The notes: a model not told the origin generated them from the letters alone. Counted from the stretch's first letter, positions 45,122 to 54,307 are shown. The stretch: DNA of 64,000 nt from JBBQUN01 sp963717115 (GCA_963717115.1 CAVQVO010000020.1:310001-374000), one strand, 5' to 3'. Numbers and translations are program-made.

Positions 45122-45176
45122 GATGTTAGCCATTCCTAACATCCGGTGGACGGAGCGCCTCCGGCCTGGGTATGCT
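45122..45176 (+). promoter_or_regulatory. feo promoter with 8-bp inverted repeat operator
   Basis: GATGTTAG-CCATTC-CTAACATC is a perfect inverted repeat at 45122-45143. It is followed by a TGGACG -35-like box at 45147-45152 and TATGCT -10 at 45171-45176, and GTG 45184 lies 7 nt after the -10. The AT-rich repeat stands out from very GC-rich DNA. It is a candidate iron-responsive site, but it does not match the standard DtxR/IdeR or Fur box spacing. Confidence 0.6.
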
Positions 45177-45183
45177 CCGCTCC

Positions 45184-45414
45184 GTGCATCTGGCTGATCT
45201 GCCCCTCGGCGTCGTCGCCCCCGTTTCCCACGTCGTGGCCGGCGACGGCATCCGGATTCGCCTGGCCGAGCTCGGCATCCGTCCCGGGGTCGCGGTGTCG
45301 TGCGTCCAGCGCTGTGCCGGCGGTGGTCGGGTCGTCCGGGTCGGCAATGCTCGTCTGGCCCTCGACCGTGCCGCGCTGCGGGCGGTGCAGCTGGAAGCGC
45401 CGGTGCGGGGTTGA
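45184..45414 (+). CDS. feoA: Ferrous iron transport protein A
   Basis: A 76-residue SH3-like protein: LADLPLGVVAPVSHVV, RLAELGIRPGVAVSCVQR and GGRVVRVGNARLALDRAALRAVQL match FeoA. An ATG at 45172 would add four residues, but it overlaps the -10 box; GTG 45184 fits a leaderless transcript starting at the start codon. The stop overlaps the feoB start. Confidence 0.88.
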   Translation: MHLADLPLGVVAPVSHVVAGDGIRIRLAELGIRPGVAVSCVQRCAGGGRVVRVGNARLALDRAALRAVQLEAPVRG

Positions 45415-47369
45415 CCACGTCGGACCGCATCCGCCGCCCCGGGCTCGGTGCTGCCTGTCACCAGGACACCGACGGGCCGCTCGAGCCCGGCCGGGCCGTG
45501 GTCGCCCTGGTCGGCAATCCCAACGTCGGGAAGTCGAGCCTGTTCAACGCCCTCACCGGGGCCAAGCGTTCGGTGGGGAACTGGCCGGGAACGACCGTCG
45601 AGGTCGGACGGGGCCCGCTCCCGGGTCACGACATCGCCGTGCTCGACCTGCCCGGCGCCTACAGCCTCGACCCCTCGTCGCCCGACGAGGAACTGACCCG
45701 GGACCTCATCGTGGGTCGCGGACCCGACGAACTGCCCGATGTCGTCGTCGTCGTGGTCGATGCGCCCAACCTGACCCGGAGCCTCTATCTCGTCGCCCAG
45801 CTCCGCGAGCTGCCCCTGCGAATGGTGATCGCCCTGACGATGGTCGATCTCGCCGGTTCGGCCGGGATCGAACTCGACCTCGCCGCGCTGGCGGCGGCAA
45901 CGGGTGCCCCCGTGGTGCCCGTCGACGGACGTCGCGGCCGCGGGCTCGACGACCTCACGAGGACGCTGGTCGAAACGCTCGCCGCGCCCTGCCCCGAACC
46001 GCGGGTGGTCGCCTCCGGTCTTGCGTCGACGCCGGGGTCCGACCCGGGCGACAACGAACTGACCCGCCTCGACGAACGATTCGAGTGGGTGGCCCAGGTC
46101 AGCGCCCGGTCGACCGGTCAGGGCGCGGTCCGATCGACCGTGACCGAGTCGATCGACCGGATCGCGCTCGCCCCGATCAGCGGCCCGCTGCTGTTCCTGG
46201 CGGTCATGTGGTTGGTGTTCCAGATCACCACGACCGTCGCGGCCCCGATGCAGGACGCGCTCGACCGGCTGGTGTCGGGCCCGGTCTCCGACCTCGCCCG
46301 GACGGTGCTCGGCGACCACGTCGTCGCCGACTTCGTGATCGACGGCCTGATCGCCGGCGTGGGCATGCTGCTCACCTTCGTTCCGGTGATGGGACTGATG
46401 TTCCTCTGCCTGGCGATCCTCGAGAACTCGGGTTACCTCGCACGGGGCGCGGTCGTGACCGACCGACTGATGCGCCTGATCGGGCTGCCGGGACGGGCGT
46501 TCCTCCCCCTCGTCGTCGGCTTCGGCTGCAACGTGCCGGCGATCAGCGCGGCCCGGGTCCTGCCCGATGCCCGGCAGCGACTGCTCGTCTCCCTCGTCGT
46601 TCCCTACACCAGCTGCAGCGCTCGGCTGAGCGTGTACGTGCTGGTGGCAACGACCTTCTTCGGCGGCGCGGCCGGCACGATCGTGTTCGCCATGTACCTC
46701 GTGTCGATCCTGTTCGTGGTGGTGATCGGGTTGATCCTCAAGGCCACCGCCATCCGGGCCCTGCCCGACGATCCGCTGTTCATCGACCTGCCGCGCTACC
46801 AGGCACCGTTCCCGGCGATGATCGTTGGCTTGACCTGGGTCCGGCTCAAGGGATTCCTCCAGACCGCCGGCGGCATCATCGTCCTCACCGTCGCCGCCGT
46901 GTGGCTCCTGAGCGCCATCCCGGTTCGCAACGGGAGCTTCGCTTCGGTGGACACCCGCGACAGCCTCTACGGCGAGGTGTCGGCCACCATCGCCCCGGTC
47001 TTCGCTCCCGCAGGCTTCGACGACTGGCACACCTCGGCGGCCCTGATCACCGGGTTCGTCGCCAAGGAGGCCGTGATCTCGACCTGGGCCCAGAGCTACC
47101 AGACCGCCGAGCCGGTGGCCGACGACCGGCCCGGAACCCTCGGACCGATGCTCCAGGCCGACTTCGCACGCACCTCGGGCGGCAACACCAAGGCCGCCGT
47201 CCTGGCCTTCATGGTGTTCCTGTTGGCCTACACGCCGTGCGTCGCCACCCTGGCCGCGCAGAAGCGGGAGATCGGGCTCCGCTGGACACTCGGTTCGGTG
47301 GCCATCAACCTCGTCAGCGCGTGGACCGCCGCCGTGCTCGTCTTCCAGATCGGACGGCTGCTGTGGTGA
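45411..47369 (+). CDS. feoB: Ferrous iron transport protein B
   Basis: A 652-residue GTPase-coupled Fe(II) transporter. G1 is GNPNVGKSSLFNALTG, the switch NWPGTTVEVG, G3 DLPGAYSL, and G4 appears as TMVD rather than the usual NMVD. The membrane part has two Gate segments, GFGCNVPAISAARVLPD and YTSCSARLSVYVLV, each with the conserved Cys, plus FVAKEAVISTWAQ and YTPCVATLAAQKREIG at the end. TTG 45411 overlaps the feoA stop (TTGA). It imports ferrous iron through the plasma membrane. Confidence 0.93.
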   Translation: MTTSDRIRRPGLGAACHQDTDGPLEPGRAVVALVGNPNVGKSSLFNALTGAKRSVGNWPGTTVEVGRGPLPGHDIAVLDLPGAYSLDPSSPDEELTRDLIVGRGPDELPDVVVVVVDAPNLTRSLYLVAQLRELPLRMVIALTMVDLAGSAGIELDLAALAAATGAPVVPVDGRRGRGLDDLTRTLVETLAAPCPEPRVVASGLASTPGSDPGDNELTRLDERFEWVAQVSARSTGQGAVRSTVTESIDRIALAPISGPLLFLAVMWLVFQITTTVAAPMQDALDRLVSGPVSDLARTVLGDHVVADFVIDGLIAGVGMLLTFVPVMGLMFLCLAILENSGYLARGAVVTDRLMRLIGLPGRAFLPLVVGFGCNVPAISAARVLPDARQRLLVSLVVPYTSCSARLSVYVLVATTFFGGAAGTIVFAMYLVSILFVVVIGLILKATAIRALPDDPLFIDLPRYQAPFPAMIVGLTWVRLKGFLQTAGGIIVLTVAAVWLLSAIPVRNGSFASVDTRDSLYGEVSATIAPVFAPAGFDDWHTSAALITGFVAKEAVISTWAQSYQTAEPVADDRPGTLGPMLQADFARTSGGNTKAAVLAFMVFLLAYTPCVATLAAQKREIGLRWTLGSVAINLVSAWTAAVLVFQIGRLLW

Positions 47370-47638
47370 GCGGACCGGCGACCGCGGTCAAGACCGCCGT
47401 CGCGGCCGGGGCCAGCAACGTCGACGCCATCACCCGGGTCACGGGCCTTCCCCGGGCCATGGTCGAGGCCATCACCGACCAGCTGCAGCGCGTCGGTGAG
47501 CTCACGGTCGATCGGATCGGCTTCGGCTGCCCCGACGGGGCGTGCGGCAGCTGCTCGAGCGGCCGCGAGTGCGACCACGCCGACGACGCGCCCAACGTGG
47601 CGCTCGGGCCGACCCGACGCACGGCTCGGCCGTCCTAG
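47366..47638 (+). CDS. FeoC-like Cys-rich winged-helix protein
   Basis: A 90-residue protein coupled to feoB (GTGA). The first 55 residues look like a small winged helix (VDAITRVTGLPRAMVEAITDQLQRVGELTVDRIGF), followed by GCPDGACGSCSSGRECDH with four cysteines in a Cx4Cx2Cx5C pattern, comparable to the iron-sulfur cluster loop of FeoC. It likely senses iron or oxygen or stabilises FeoB. Confidence 0.75.
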   Translation: MSGPATAVKTAVAAGASNVDAITRVTGLPRAMVEAITDQLQRVGELTVDRIGFGCPDGACGSCSSGRECDHADDAPNVALGPTRRTARPS

Positions 47639-47688
47639 CGCCGGCGACGTCCGCTCGGCGCTGCGGGCCGGTGTCGTACACTCGCCGG

Positions 47689-49194
47689 GTGCTCGACCGC
47701 TTCCGACCGCTGCGCCCGGAATTGGGTGACCTGATCGCCGGGTTGAGCGTGGTCCTGGCCCTGGTGCCGCAGGGGTTGGCCTATGCCGAGCTGGCCGGGA
47801 TGCCCAGTCACGTCGGGCTCCTCGCCGGGACCCTGCCGGCAGTCGCCGCAGCCTTCCTCGTCTCGTCGCCCTATCTCCAGACCGGTCCCACGGCGCTGTC
47901 GTCGCTGCTCGTCGCCGGGGCCTTGACGCCGCTGGCGATGGCCCAGACCGACGGCTACGTCGCGCTCGGGGCGCTGCTGGCGCTGATGGTCGGCGTGTTC
48001 CGGGTGGCGTTCGGGGCCCTGCGCCTCGGCATCGCCGCCTACTTCGTCAGCCAGCCCGTGCTCACGGGATTCACGACCGGTGCCGGTCTCCTGATCGTCG
48101 GCTCCCAGCTCCCGACCATCACCGGGGTGTCGACCGACTCCTCCCGGGTGATGGTCCGCGCCTTCGACGTGGTGTCGCACCCCGAGCGCTGGGACGGGGC
48201 CTCGGTCGGTCTCGCCGTTGCGACGTTCGCACTCATCATCGTCCTGCGGCGGGTCCACGCCCTGTTCCCGACCGTGCTGGTCGGTGTCGGAGTCGCGTGG
48301 GCCGCGGCCGAAGTGTTCGATCTCGACGTCGTCCGTGTCGGTGACGTGCCGACGGTGGGCATCTCGCTCGTGAGCGACCTGCCCTTCGGGTCGATCGGCT
48401 CCCTGCTCGTCCCGGCACTGGTGATCGCGTTGATCGGCTTCGCCGAGCCGTCCTCGATCGCTCGGACCTACGCCGCCGCCGAGCGGCAGCGCTGGAGCGC
48501 CAACCAGGAATTCATCAGCCAGGGAGCCGCCAACCTGGTGGCCGGGGCGATCGGGGCGTACCCGGTGGGCGGCTCCTTCGGCCGCTCGTCGCTGAACCAT
48601 CGGGCCGGAGCCCGCACGAGGTGGTCCGGCGGCATCACCGGTCTCGCCATGCTGGCGCTGCTGCCGTTCGCCGGCGTGTTCTCGACCATGCCGAAGGCCG
48701 CCCTGGCCGCCGTCGTCGTCAGCGCGGTGATCTCGCTCGTGCAGTTCTCCCAGATCCGGGCCATGTGGTCCTGGAGCCGACCCCAGACCGGGGCGGCGGC
48801 GGCCACGATGATCGCCACCCTGGCCTTGGATCCGCGGATCGATCTCGGCATCATCGCCGGGATCGTCCTCTCGATCGGCATCCACCTGTGGCGCGAGCTC
48901 GAGGTCTCGGTCGACGCCGAGGCCACCGACTCGACCCTGACGATCGTTCCGCACGGCGTCCTCTGGTTCGGCTCGATCAATCGGATCTCCGAACAGATCC
49001 TGGCGTTGATCGCCGACCACCCCGAGGTCGACCAGGTCGAGATCGCCCTCGGCGGGATCGGGCGACTCGATCTCACCGCGGCGTTCGAGCTGGCCGACCT
49101 GGCCGAGGACGCCCGAACCACCTCGGGTCTCGAGATCCGGTTCATCGGGGTGCCGCCGCACGCCGAGCGGCTCTTCTCGCGCGTCATGACCTGA
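47689..49194 (+). CDS. SulP family anion transporter with STAS domain
   Basis: A 501-residue permease with about 11-12 membrane segments. LIAGLSVVLALVPQGLAYAELAGMPSHVGLLAG is the SulP opening, TGFTTGAGLLIVGSQLP and NQEFISQGAANLVAGAIGAYPVGGSFGRSSLN follow, and a C-terminal STAS-like domain from about residue 405 includes GVLWFGSINRISEQILALI. Substrates in the family are sulfate, bicarbonate or other anions. GTG 47689 is 6 nt after TACACT (47677-47682), a leaderless start separate from feo. Confidence 0.88.
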   Translation: MLDRFRPLRPELGDLIAGLSVVLALVPQGLAYAELAGMPSHVGLLAGTLPAVAAAFLVSSPYLQTGPTALSSLLVAGALTPLAMAQTDGYVALGALLALMVGVFRVAFGALRLGIAAYFVSQPVLTGFTTGAGLLIVGSQLPTITGVSTDSSRVMVRAFDVVSHPERWDGASVGLAVATFALIIVLRRVHALFPTVLVGVGVAWAAAEVFDLDVVRVGDVPTVGISLVSDLPFGSIGSLLVPALVIALIGFAEPSSIARTYAAAERQRWSANQEFISQGAANLVAGAIGAYPVGGSFGRSSLNHRAGARTRWSGGITGLAMLALLPFAGVFSTMPKAALAAVVVSAVISLVQFSQIRAMWSWSRPQTGAAAATMIATLALDPRIDLGIIAGIVLSIGIHLWRELEVSVDAEATDSTLTIVPHGVLWFGSINRISEQILALIADHPEVDQVEIALGGIGRLDLTAAFELADLAEDARTTSGLEIRFIGVPPHAERLFSRVMT

Positions 49195-49287
49195 CCGCTC
49201 GCGACGCGTCCGGCCGGGCGACGGGGCGAGGGCTCGAATGCGGGCTGGAGATGGCCGGGGTTCGGGGGCTGTAGTAGACCCCGGTTC

Positions 49288-50358
49288 ATGCCGACCTTCG
49301 CCGCCGATCAGCTCCATCGCTACACCCGCCTGGTCTGTGGGTCACTCGGGAGCGGCGAAACCGAGGCCCGGCTCGTTGCCGACCAGCTGGTCGGAGCCAA
49401 CCTGGCGGGTCACGACTCCCACGGCGTCGGCATGGTGCCCACCTACGTCGCCATGGCCCTGGCCGGTGAACTCCACCCGAACCGTCACGTCGAGGTGGTC
49501 ACCGACGCCGGACCGCTGGTCGTGCTCGACGGGCGAGCCGGGTTCGGGCAGGTGATGGGGTTCGAGGCCATGGAGCACGCCATCGAACGAGCCGGCGTGC
49601 ACGGCATCGCGCTGGTCGGGCTGCGCAACAGTTTCCACATCGGACGCATCGGCCATTGGGCCGAACAGTGCGCCGCCGCCGGTCTGGTCTCGATCCATCT
49701 GGTCAACGTGGCCGGGCACGGGCCGGCCGTCGCGCCCTTCGCCGGGGCGCAGGCGCGACTCGGAACCAATCCCTTCTGCATCGGCGTTCCCGGACCCGAC
49801 GGCGAGACGGCGGCACTGCTCGACATGGCGACCTCCACCATCGCGTTGGGCAAGGCCCGTGTCGCGCTCAACAAGGGCGAACGGGTCCCGTTCGGGAGCA
49901 TCGTCGATGGTGAGGGGCGTCTGAGCGACGATCCGAGCGAGGTCATCGGCGAGGACTCGCGGGGTGCGCTCGTCGCGATGGGGGACCACAAGGGATCGGG
50001 GCTCGCCATCATGTGCGAGCTGGTCGGTGCGGCCCTGCTCGGCGGGCTCACGATGCGCGATCAGGACGGACCTTCCCGGATCTACAACTCGATGGTCACG
50101 ATTGCCATCGATCCCCGGGCCGTCGATGCCGGGCACGATCATCTGCTCGCCGAAACCGATCGCCTCCTCGACTGGATCGCCTCCTCGGCCCCTCGCGAAG
50201 GATTCGACGAGGTGCTGATGCCGGGCGAGCCGGAGCGGCGGTCCCGGTCCGAACGCGCCACCGGGATCCCGGTCGACGACACCACGCTCGGTCAACTCCT
50301 CGATGCCGCCTCCGCCACCGGGTTGACCGACCCCGAGTCGCTCTTCGAGGCCGGTTGA
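49288..50358 (+). CDS. Ldh2/malate dehydrogenase-family NAD(P)-dependent oxidoreductase
   Basis: A 356-residue enzyme of the MDH2/LDH2 family (malate, L-sulfolactate, ureidoglycolate dehydrogenases). HDSHGVGMVPTYV contains the catalytic His, VGLRNSFHIGRIGHWAEQCA the substrate-binding part, and LLDMATSTIALGKARVALNKGE plus GDHKGSGLAIMCELVGAAL the NAD and dimer region. The substrate cannot be fixed from sequence; a sulfolactate-type role would suit the nearby alkylsulfatases and SulP transporter, but this is inference. Confidence 0.85.
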   Translation: MPTFAADQLHRYTRLVCGSLGSGETEARLVADQLVGANLAGHDSHGVGMVPTYVAMALAGELHPNRHVEVVTDAGPLVVLDGRAGFGQVMGFEAMEHAIERAGVHGIALVGLRNSFHIGRIGHWAEQCAAAGLVSIHLVNVAGHGPAVAPFAGAQARLGTNPFCIGVPGPDGETAALLDMATSTIALGKARVALNKGERVPFGSIVDGEGRLSDDPSEVIGEDSRGALVAMGDHKGSGLAIMCELVGAALLGGLTMRDQDGPSRIYNSMVTIAIDPRAVDAGHDHLLAETDRLLDWIASSAPREGFDEVLMPGEPERRSRSERATGIPVDDTTLGQLLDAASATGLTDPESLFEAG

Positions 50359-50365
50359 CCCTGGT

Positions 50366-51151
50366 TCAGTTGAAGTTGGCCTCGAGGCGGCGGGCGGCGG
50401 CCCGATACCGCTGAGCCTTTGGCTCGTCGAGCTCGGCGAGGCGTTCGAAGGCTCGGATCGCCTCGGCGAAGTGCCCGCGGCCCGCTGCCAGCTGGGCGAG
50501 GTCGACGTGCAACGACAGGGGGGCATGAGGCAGTGCGACCTGGGAGCCGAGGATCCGCTCCACGCGCCCCAGGTCGCCGCGCTGTTGGGCGATGGCCCGG
50601 AGGTTGTTGAGCATCCGCAGGGCAACGGCGTCGGGCTCGATCGGGAACAGGAAGCTCGGATGGAAGGCCTCGTTGGGCATCAAGGCCGAGAAGAACGCCC
50701 GGGCCTGGGGTTCGTGCAGGCGGCGCCCGCCGCCCATCGGGTCGAACCAACAGGGTTCGGCGCCACCGGCCGCGACCAGGAAATGACCGGGCATGCCGAC
50801 CGGCATGAGATCGATCTCGAGCCGACGTCCGACCTCGATCACGACGATCGACAGCGAGATGGGGATCCCGAGGCGGCGGTCGAGCACGCGGTGCAGATAG
50901 GAGTTGGCCGGGTCGTGGTACTGCTCGGCGTTCCCTCGGAACCCGAGCGTGCCGAACACGAGGGTCATCAGTTCGTCGACGTCGTCCACGCCGGCACACT
51001 CCTCGGTCACGAGCCGGTCGAGCATCCCGATGATCTCGTCGATCGGCGGTGCCGCGGCGTCGAGCTGGGCGATCCGTGCCGCGATCTGGTCGAGGGGAAC
51101 CGGCTTCCGGGAGGCGCCGAAGAGCGGGCCGAGCCCGAGGGAATCGGTCAC
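50366..51151 (-). CDS. SirB1-like transglutaminase-fold/TPR protein
   Basis: A 261-residue protein. LVTEECAGVDDVDELMTLVFGTLGFRGN, LHRVLDRRLGIPISLSIVVIEVGRRL and VGMPGHFLVAAGGAEPCWFDPMGGGRRL match the SirB1 N-terminal domain with its transglutaminase-like core. RAIAQQRGDLGRVERIL and RGHFAEAIRAFERLAEL are tetratricopeptide-type repeats at the C-terminus. Its role is not established. GTG 51151 overlaps the stop of the upstream MBL gene by four bases, so the two are coupled. Confidence 0.8.
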   Translation of the reverse strand: MTDSLGLGPLFGASRKPVPLDQIAARIAQLDAAAPPIDEIIGMLDRLVTEECAGVDDVDELMTLVFGTLGFRGNAEQYHDPANSYLHRVLDRRLGIPISLSIVVIEVGRRLEIDLMPVGMPGHFLVAAGGAEPCWFDPMGGGRRLHEPQARAFFSALMPNEAFHPSFLFPIEPDAVALRMLNNLRAIAQQRGDLGRVERILGSQVALPHAPLSLHVDLAQLAAGRGHFAEAIRAFERLAELDEPKAQRYRAAARRLEANFN

Positions 51152-52476
51152 TCGCCGATGGCCAGGACCATCGTCAACGGCGGAGCCTCGCCGGTGACGA
51201 CGATGTCGGACTCGGCCGAGGCCGAACGATAGATGCCCTTGGCCATGAGGGAGGTCTCGATGGCGCGGCGGGCGGTGTAGATGCTCGACCGGGCCTCGTG
51301 GACGGCGTGCGACTCGGGCTCGGCGGCAGCAGCGTATTCGATGACCTGGCAGGCGAGCCGGTGGTCGCCGTCGGCCGACAGGTCGAGGGCGCGCGAGATG
51401 AGCGTCTCGACCCCACCGGCGAGGGCCGCCACCTCGGCCCCGATCGCCGAGTCGGCGGCCGGCTTGAGGCGGGCCGGGTTGCCGTCCCACCAACCACCGT
51501 AGAGCCGCCAGATGTTGCGGATCACGAATTCGGGCTCGTCGTAGAGCGGGCGGAGGTAGGGCAGCGCGAGGGTCTCGGCAGGCACCGACACGCTGTTGAC
51601 GATGTCGTCGAGCACGGCGCCGCTGTTCATGGCGTCGACGACCTGTCCGACGAGGGTCTCGAGCGTTTCGGCCACCGTGGTCAGGCACGCGTTGATCCGA
51701 GCGGTCCCGGCGATCGGCAGCCCGTGTGCCGGCACGAACAATTCGGCGTCCATCGCCGCCATGTCACGCAGCGATTGGGCCCATTCGACGGGATATCGCT
51801 GGACCTTCTGGGGGTTCCCGCAGTTCGGGAAGTTCCAGATGAACTGGTCTCCGGCCGAGATCATGCGCTTGGACGGGATCCAGGTCCAGGTGTGATCGTC
51901 GGTCTCGCCGAGGCAGTGATGGAACTCGAGATCGACCCCGCCCACCGAGTCGGTCAGTCGATCCCGATAGGTGGTGTCGGGGCGCAGCGTGCCGTTGGGG
52001 AGGAAGCGCTGGGCGTCGTCGCGCTGTTGGGTGGTCGCTTTCGGCGCCCCACCGAACTGACGCTGGTTGATCACCTTGTTGTAGCCGGCCGTCTTCTCGT
52101 AGCGATCGAAGCGGGGAATGACCCGCTCCTGGCCGATCACCCGAGGGACGGGCCGCCCGGATCGTTCGGCGTCGGCCGCGAACGCCCGGGAGCCACCCAC
52201 GTGGTCGAGATGACCATGGGTGTAGACGATGGTGTTGACCGGTGCGGTCGACCAGCGTCGCATCGACTCGACGACTTCGGGACCCGAATGGGCGGCACTG
52301 GCATCGAAGGTCACCAGACCGTCGGGGGTGTCGAGCACGACCACGTGGCTGAACGATTCCACCAGCGCCACCCCGTCGGCGAGTTCGCTCAGCTCCTGCG
52401 TGATGCGGTTCGGCGGTGTGTCGATCACACCCGAATCGATCAGGCGGGCCGAGAGGTCCAGTGGATGTTCGCTCAT
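51148..52476 (-). CDS. MBL-fold metallohydrolase, alkylsulfatase-related
   Basis: A 442-residue metallo-beta-lactamase-fold enzyme. TIVYTHGHLDHVGGSRAF is the HxHxDH zinc motif, CLGETDDHTWTW and FVPAHGLPIAGTA complete the site, and LYGGWWDGNPARLKP resembles the dimerisation segment of linear alkyl sulfatases, although the SCP2-like end seen in the 43.2-kb gene is absent. It is probably a sulfatase or lactonase-type hydrolase. ATG 52476 (MSEHPLDLSARL) was chosen over an upstream frame extension. It is coupled to the SirB1-like gene. Confidence 0.82.
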   Translation of the reverse strand: MSEHPLDLSARLIDSGVIDTPPNRITQELSELADGVALVESFSHVVVLDTPDGLVTFDASAAHSGPEVVESMRRWSTAPVNTIVYTHGHLDHVGGSRAFAADAERSGRPVPRVIGQERVIPRFDRYEKTAGYNKVINQRQFGGAPKATTQQRDDAQRFLPNGTLRPDTTYRDRLTDSVGGVDLEFHHCLGETDDHTWTWIPSKRMISAGDQFIWNFPNCGNPQKVQRYPVEWAQSLRDMAAMDAELFVPAHGLPIAGTARINACLTTVAETLETLVGQVVDAMNSGAVLDDIVNSVSVPAETLALPYLRPLYDEPEFVIRNIWRLYGGWWDGNPARLKPAADSAIGAEVAALAGGVETLISRALDLSADGDHRLACQVIEYAAAAEPESHAVHEARSSIYTARRAIETSLMAKGIYRSASAESDIVVTGEAPPLTMVLAIGE

Positions 52477-52623
52477 CGACGGAGTCTGGCCCGCCAGATC
52501 GGGGGTGTCCACCGGAATCGATCGTGGGATCGGCCCGCCACCTTGGGAGCGCGGGTGGGGGTGTGCCAGGATGCCAGCACGACCCGACAGGGACCCGGGT
52601 TCGACCCAGAGGAGGACGCACCG

Positions 52624-53586
52624 ATGACCACGAACGACGCCCCGACCACGCCGGGATCAGCGCGACTCTGCGAGGGGCGGGTCGCCATCGTCACCGGGGC
52701 CGGGCGCGGCATCGGACGGGAACATGCGCTGATGCTGGCCCATCACGGCGCCAAGGTCGTCGTCAACGATCTCGGTGGAGCGCCCGACGGAACCGGGGTC
52801 GACCTGACCCCCGCCCAGTCCGTGGTCGAGGAGATCCGGGCCATGGGAGGCGAGGCCATCGCCAACGACGACGACGTTTCGGACTGGGAGGGATCCCAGC
52901 GGATGATCAACGCCGCCATCGAGACCTTCGGGGGCCTCGACGTGCTCGTCAACAACGCCGGGATCCTGCGCGACCGCATGCTCGTCAACATGACCGAGGC
53001 CGAGTGGGACGCCGTGATCAAGGTGCACCTGAAGGGCACGTTCGCCCCGGCCCGCTGGGCGGGCGCGTACTGGCGGGAGCGGGCCAAGGCCGGCGAGACC
53101 AACGACGCCCGCATCATCAACACCACGTCGGTATCGGGTATCTACGGCAACCCCGGCCAGACCAACTACGGCGCCGCCAAGATCGGGATCGCCGGGTTCA
53201 CGATCATCGCCGCCCAGGAACTGGCCCGCTACGGGGTGACCGTGAACGCGATCTCACCCGGCGCGCTCACCCGACTCACCGAGCCGCTGCGGACCGAACC
53301 CATCACCGACGAACAGCGCGAGGCCCGCTCGCCGATGTGGATCGCTCCCATCTGTACGTGGCTCGCGAGCGAACAGTCCAGGAACGTCACGGGCCGGGTG
53401 TTCCAGGTGGCGGGGAGCGAGATCGCCATCGCCGAGTCCTTCCACAAGGGACCGCGGGCCGCCAACACCGATGATCCCAACGAGATGCACGCCATCGTCG
53501 CCGACCTCATGGCCCGGGCGAACCTCAACAGCGACATGAGCGGCGAGTACGCCGACGGCCCGGGTCGTCCCGGCACGACGATCTGA
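52624..53586 (+). CDS. Short-chain dehydrogenase/reductase, MaoC-dehydrogenase-like
   Basis: A 320-residue SDR with the cofactor motif VTGAGRGIGREHALMLA, NDLGGAPDGTG, VNNAGILRD and the catalytic Ser-Tyr-Lys in TTSVSGIYGNPGQTNYGAAKIG. The sequence most resembles the dehydrogenase part of peroxisomal multifunctional-enzyme type SDRs acting on 3-hydroxyacyl-CoA. GGAGG lies 8 nt before ATG 52624. Divergent from the MBL gene. Confidence 0.88.
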   Translation: MTTNDAPTTPGSARLCEGRVAIVTGAGRGIGREHALMLAHHGAKVVVNDLGGAPDGTGVDLTPAQSVVEEIRAMGGEAIANDDDVSDWEGSQRMINAAIETFGGLDVLVNNAGILRDRMLVNMTEAEWDAVIKVHLKGTFAPARWAGAYWRERAKAGETNDARIINTTSVSGIYGNPGQTNYGAAKIGIAGFTIIAAQELARYGVTVNAISPGALTRLTEPLRTEPITDEQREARSPMWIAPICTWLASEQSRNVTGRVFQVAGSEIAIAESFHKGPRAANTDDPNEMHAIVADLMARANLNSDMSGEYADGPGRPGTTI

Positions 53587-53641
53587 ATCATCGCGGGACC
53601 CCCCGCGCTGATCCCCCCGACCCGAGCAGACCGGAGCCTCG

Positions 53642-54307
53642 ATGGAGTTGTACGACGCGATGAGCACCCTGCGGGCGGTCCGCCGCCTGCGGACCGACCC
53701 GATCCCCGACGAGGTGCTGGAGCGAGTCCTGCAGGCCGGGTGCTGGGCCCCGACCGGCGGCAACCAGCAGCCGTGGCGTGTCGTGGTCGTCCGGGACCCG
53801 GCGAGGAAACAGGCCCTGGCCGACATCTACGCCCCGGAGTGGGCGACCTATGTGGAGGGCTTCATGGGCCGGGTCCGGGCCATGAACATGGACGAGACCG
53901 AGCTGGCGAAGTGGAACCGGGTCTCCGCGGCGGGTGACCATCTCGCCGCCCATCTGCACGAGGCGCCGGCGATCCTGATGTTCTGCGGCAATCCGAAGAT
54001 GATGGCCATCACCGATGCCAAGCTCGATCGCATCTCGATGGTGGGTGGGGGATCGGTCTACCCCGCCGTGCAGAACGTGATGCTGGCCTGCGTCGAGGAG
54101 GGACTCGGCTGCACGCTCACGACGCTGCACTGCCTGCGCGAGGCCGAGGTGAAGGCGGCGCTCGACATCCCCGATGGTTGGGCGACGCTGGCCATGGTCC
54201 CGATCGGATATCCGGTCGGTCGGGGTCACGGTTCGATCACGCGGCAGCCGCCGTCGGCCCTGGCCTACGCCGACACCTTCGGAACCCCGTGGGAGAGCCC
54301 CTCCTGA
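53642..54307 (+). CDS. Nitroreductase family protein
   Basis: A 221-residue FMN enzyme. MSTLRAVRRLRTDPIPDEVLERVLQAG, WAPTGGNQQPWRVVVVRDP (FMN contacts) and SVYPAVQNVMLACVEEGLGCTLTTLH are the family marks, with MVPIGYPVGRGHGSITR at the end. It reduces nitroaromatics, quinones or similar acceptors. It is 55 bp after the SDR gene and likely in its operon. Confidence 0.88.
   Translation: MELYDAMSTLRAVRRLRTDPIPDEVLERVLQAGCWAPTGGNQQPWRVVVVRDPARKQALADIYAPEWATYVEGFMGRVRAMNMDETELAKWNRVSAAGDHLAAHLHEAPAILMFCGNPKMMAITDAKLDRISMVGGGSVYPAVQNVMLACVEEGLGCTLTTLHCLREAEVKAALDIPDGWATLAMVPIGYPVGRGHGSITRQPPSALAYADTFGTPWESPS

Noticed and set aside
45122..45143. Canonical IdeR/DtxR or Fur box at feoA
   Set aside because: The half-sites are separated by six bases and do not match the 19-bp consensus spacing of either family.
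45126..47030. Very long open frame on the minus strand opposite feoB
   Set aside because: It is an antisense shadow from high-GC codon bias, with Gly/Asp/Arg/His-rich sequence and no fold, lying opposite an unmistakable FeoB.
47635..49317. 560-residue minus-strand open frame opposite the SulP gene, and a similar one at 59260-60675
   Set aside because: Both are shadows of membrane-protein genes; composition is hydrophilic and repetitive and no motif is present.
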